Assembly: GCA_900404475.1 (NCBI GenBank)
Contig: OUQQ01000316.1
Coordinates: 1 to 22,071 of the forward strand
DNA: 22,071 nt
Direction: 5' to 3'
Source: Spongospora subterranea
Lineage: Eukaryota; Endomyxa; Phytomyxea; Plasmodiophorida; Plasmodiophoridae
Shown here: positions 20,346 to 22,071 of the stretch, piece by piece
Numbering within the stretch: position 1 is the first letter of the stretch
Layout: each line of letters opens with the position of its first letter
Notes under the pieces: generated by a model
Seen by the model: only the letters and a program-made list of their open reading frames with translations
What the model was told of the DNA's origin: nothing
Database searches by the model: none
Translations under genes and position numbers: made by a program

Positions 20346-21827
20346 CTAATCGAATGCCGGTTTACTATACGATAAATTCCTGTTTGGAAGAACGGTTTCC
20401 GTTTCCAAAGGTGCCAACCCCAGAGCAGTGTGCACTCGAGCTAACGTTCGTTCAGCTTGAACATTAGCTCTGTCAGCATTGCTTGCGAAGATATGATTCA
20501 AATACGCCTGATCAGCCCTAACTCGATGATACGTATCTCGCATTGGAGTTATCAACTCGATTAGTCGCTCTGTCAGTTGATCCTTAAACTGCACAGTTGT
20601 GCAGCCGTCAAACTTTTCACAGACTTGCTCCGGTGCCTGATCTGTTAACTCAGCCATGATTCGTACAAGATTGCTTATCTCTGGGCGTTGAGATTCGTCA
20701 TAGGAAATGTTGCCAATGCTAAGAAACCACCATCAACAATTGCATGATCATTCAATGCTACATGGTATAAGCACCTATCCGTTGTAGCCTTCCGTATCTT
20801 CAACTTTATTTCATCATTGTTGTCTGTTATGTGGATACGAGACATTGCTGATGGATCCGACTTCGACATCTTCTTCAATCCGTCACGAAGACTCATTACT
20901 CGTGGTATTCGACCTACTCAAAAGGTTCATACATTCATAGCTTCGCAGTTCGAAGACAAGACCTGCAATAGGTTCCGGGACAGTAAAGAGTTGGCCATCA
21001 ACGAGGTGGTTGAAAGAGGTGGCAATTTGTCTAGACTATACCACAGTAAAATCAGGGTCTGTATATTGTGAAAGTATAACACTAACCAGTTCAAGATGTT
21101 GGAGTTGGTCATGTCCAACAGGTACACCTTCAGTATTATAGAGGAGGATATCAGCAGCTTGAAGGACTGGATAAGAGAATATACCCAACGACAGGCCATT
21201 GTTGCCCCCTCTTGACTATTCATACCAGAACATGAATATGGATTCCAAAAACATTAAAACCCAGCAAACCTTAAACTGAGTCATTCGTTTTAGGTGGCCA
21301 ATTGGGGCGTAATTTGATAGGATCCAGTGTAGTTGAGAATGAGCCGCGACAGATGATTGCCTAAAAATAATGGCTTTATCCGGTGATAAACCAATTGCCA
21401 TGAACTGAGCCATCATATCCACAGTGTGGATATTCACTATAATATGGATAAAAAGCATGAATTGCTATATAGGAATACGCCACTAATAACTTACACTGCA
21501 ATCTAGTGTGTGTATTGAGTGAACTCAACGCATGAAGGTCAGCAATAGCGAATATACATTGGTTAGATGGTATCTGATGTAATTTTACCCATGGTAGAAG
21601 AGCCCCATACAGATTCCTATCAATGCAACGGATTACGGATTAGGCTCAGAATCAAATCAACACTGACGTCTCATATACCCTAAATGAACCTGTCCTGTGG
21701 GTTGAATAGCTGAAAAGATTCTCATTGAATAAAAGCCGGACGCCAGATCCGTTATCGGCAAGGGATCACGCCGCGCGGTCTCAAGTCTTCCCGGACTACG
21801 GGACGGGAAATTCTGGGATGGCGCCAT
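20346..21827 (-). CDS. WARS2: Tryptophanyl-tRNA synthetase, bacterial/mitochondrial type
   Basis: Class Ic synthetase charging tRNA-Trp, of the bacterial type used in organelles. Seven exons on the minus strand: 21827-21679, 21616-21495, 21436-21270, 21215-21087, 21035-20963, 20913-20775, 20718-20346; introns 62, 58, 54, 51, 49 and 56 bp; phases all agree; 383 aa. Landmarks in order: [14 protein letters not shown] (HIGH-type signature, split by intron 1); [74 protein letters not shown] and [25 protein letters not shown] (KMSKS); [26 protein letters not shown] 21827 adds a 34-residue Arg-containing N-terminus that could target mitochondria. ATG 21725 starts directly at [11 protein letters not shown]. 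All catalytic signatures are present and the C-terminus is complete. Confidence 0.95.
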
Positions 21828-21999
21828 AACTCAGGATGACAGCCAGATTTACATCGTCGCCACCCCCTCTTTTCCTTGGTGGCTGAACTGCCACTCGCAA
21901 GGGAAACTCTTTCTGGGTGTCAGCTTCAGGTCCTGGTAGGATAAACTCACTGCTCCCTTCGCCATGAATACTTTGTTTGAACGTCAGTACATTTAAAAG
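21796..21999 (-). other. Open frame without ATG overlapping the TrpRS 5' end; possible last exon of another gene
   Basis: From 21999 down to a stop at 21796-21798 the minus strand is open for about 67 codons in a frame different from TrpRS. It has mixed, coding-like composition (for example ILPGPEADTQKEFPLRVAVQ and [20 protein letters not shown]). It has no ATG and is closed upstream by TGA at 22000-22002, so it would have to be a terminal exon entered by splicing. I do not recognise the sequence. It overlaps the proposed TrpRS start (21827) by 32 bp. The remaining 22003-22071 shows nothing identifiable. Confidence 0.3.
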
Positions 22000-22071
22000 T
22001 CAACAACCTATAGTGATGGGCATTGCTTATTGCGATCGGTTCGATTGTTTTGATTGGTTATTGAGGTTCGT

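Overview
The window is nuclear DNA of a eukaryote. It has split genes with GT-AG introns and no operons. The products are eukaryote-specific: NatB auxiliary subunit, OST48, PNUTS, site-1 protease and SFT2. I resolved 23 introns by reading frame and family alignment. Twenty-two are only 45-64 bp and one is 250 bp. Intergenic distances run from 40 bp to about 1.1 kb. Site-1 protease, a PNUTS with its PP1 motif and an LSMT-type SET protein argue against a typical yeast or mould and fit a protist or another small-genome eukaryote. I cannot place it more closely.

Layout, left to right. 5-205: degenerate ~60-bp tandem repeat. 971-3927 (+): LSMT/SETD3-like SET protein with two tandem SET modules, the second degenerate; its 3' part is broken by an assembly artefact (261 bp present twice around a single N). 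4714-7528 (+): NAA25. 8656-9996 (+): OST48/DDOST. 10286-11020 (+): SFT2-type Golgi protein in six exons. 11069-13482 (-): PNUTS-like PP1 regulator, convergent with SFT2. 13919-16627 (+): site-1 protease, divergent from PNUTS, N-terminus unresolved. 16761-17879 (+): ZupT/ZIP metal transporter. 18055-18315: 32-bp minisatellite ending 5 bp before the ATG of an unrecognised helical protein (18321-20305, +). 20346-21827 (-): complete seven-exon organellar-type tryptophanyl-tRNA synthetase, convergent with the preceding gene. An open frame overlapping its 5' end may be the last exon of another gene.

The genes are housekeeping genes. OST48, SFT2 and site-1 protease all act in the ER/Golgi, but nothing in the sequence links them functionally. 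I did not find a new multi-gene system. The most unusual items are the tandem SET protein with a dead-looking second module, the minisatellite abutting a start codon, the stop codons fused to or lying beside AATAAA, and the unrecognised protein.
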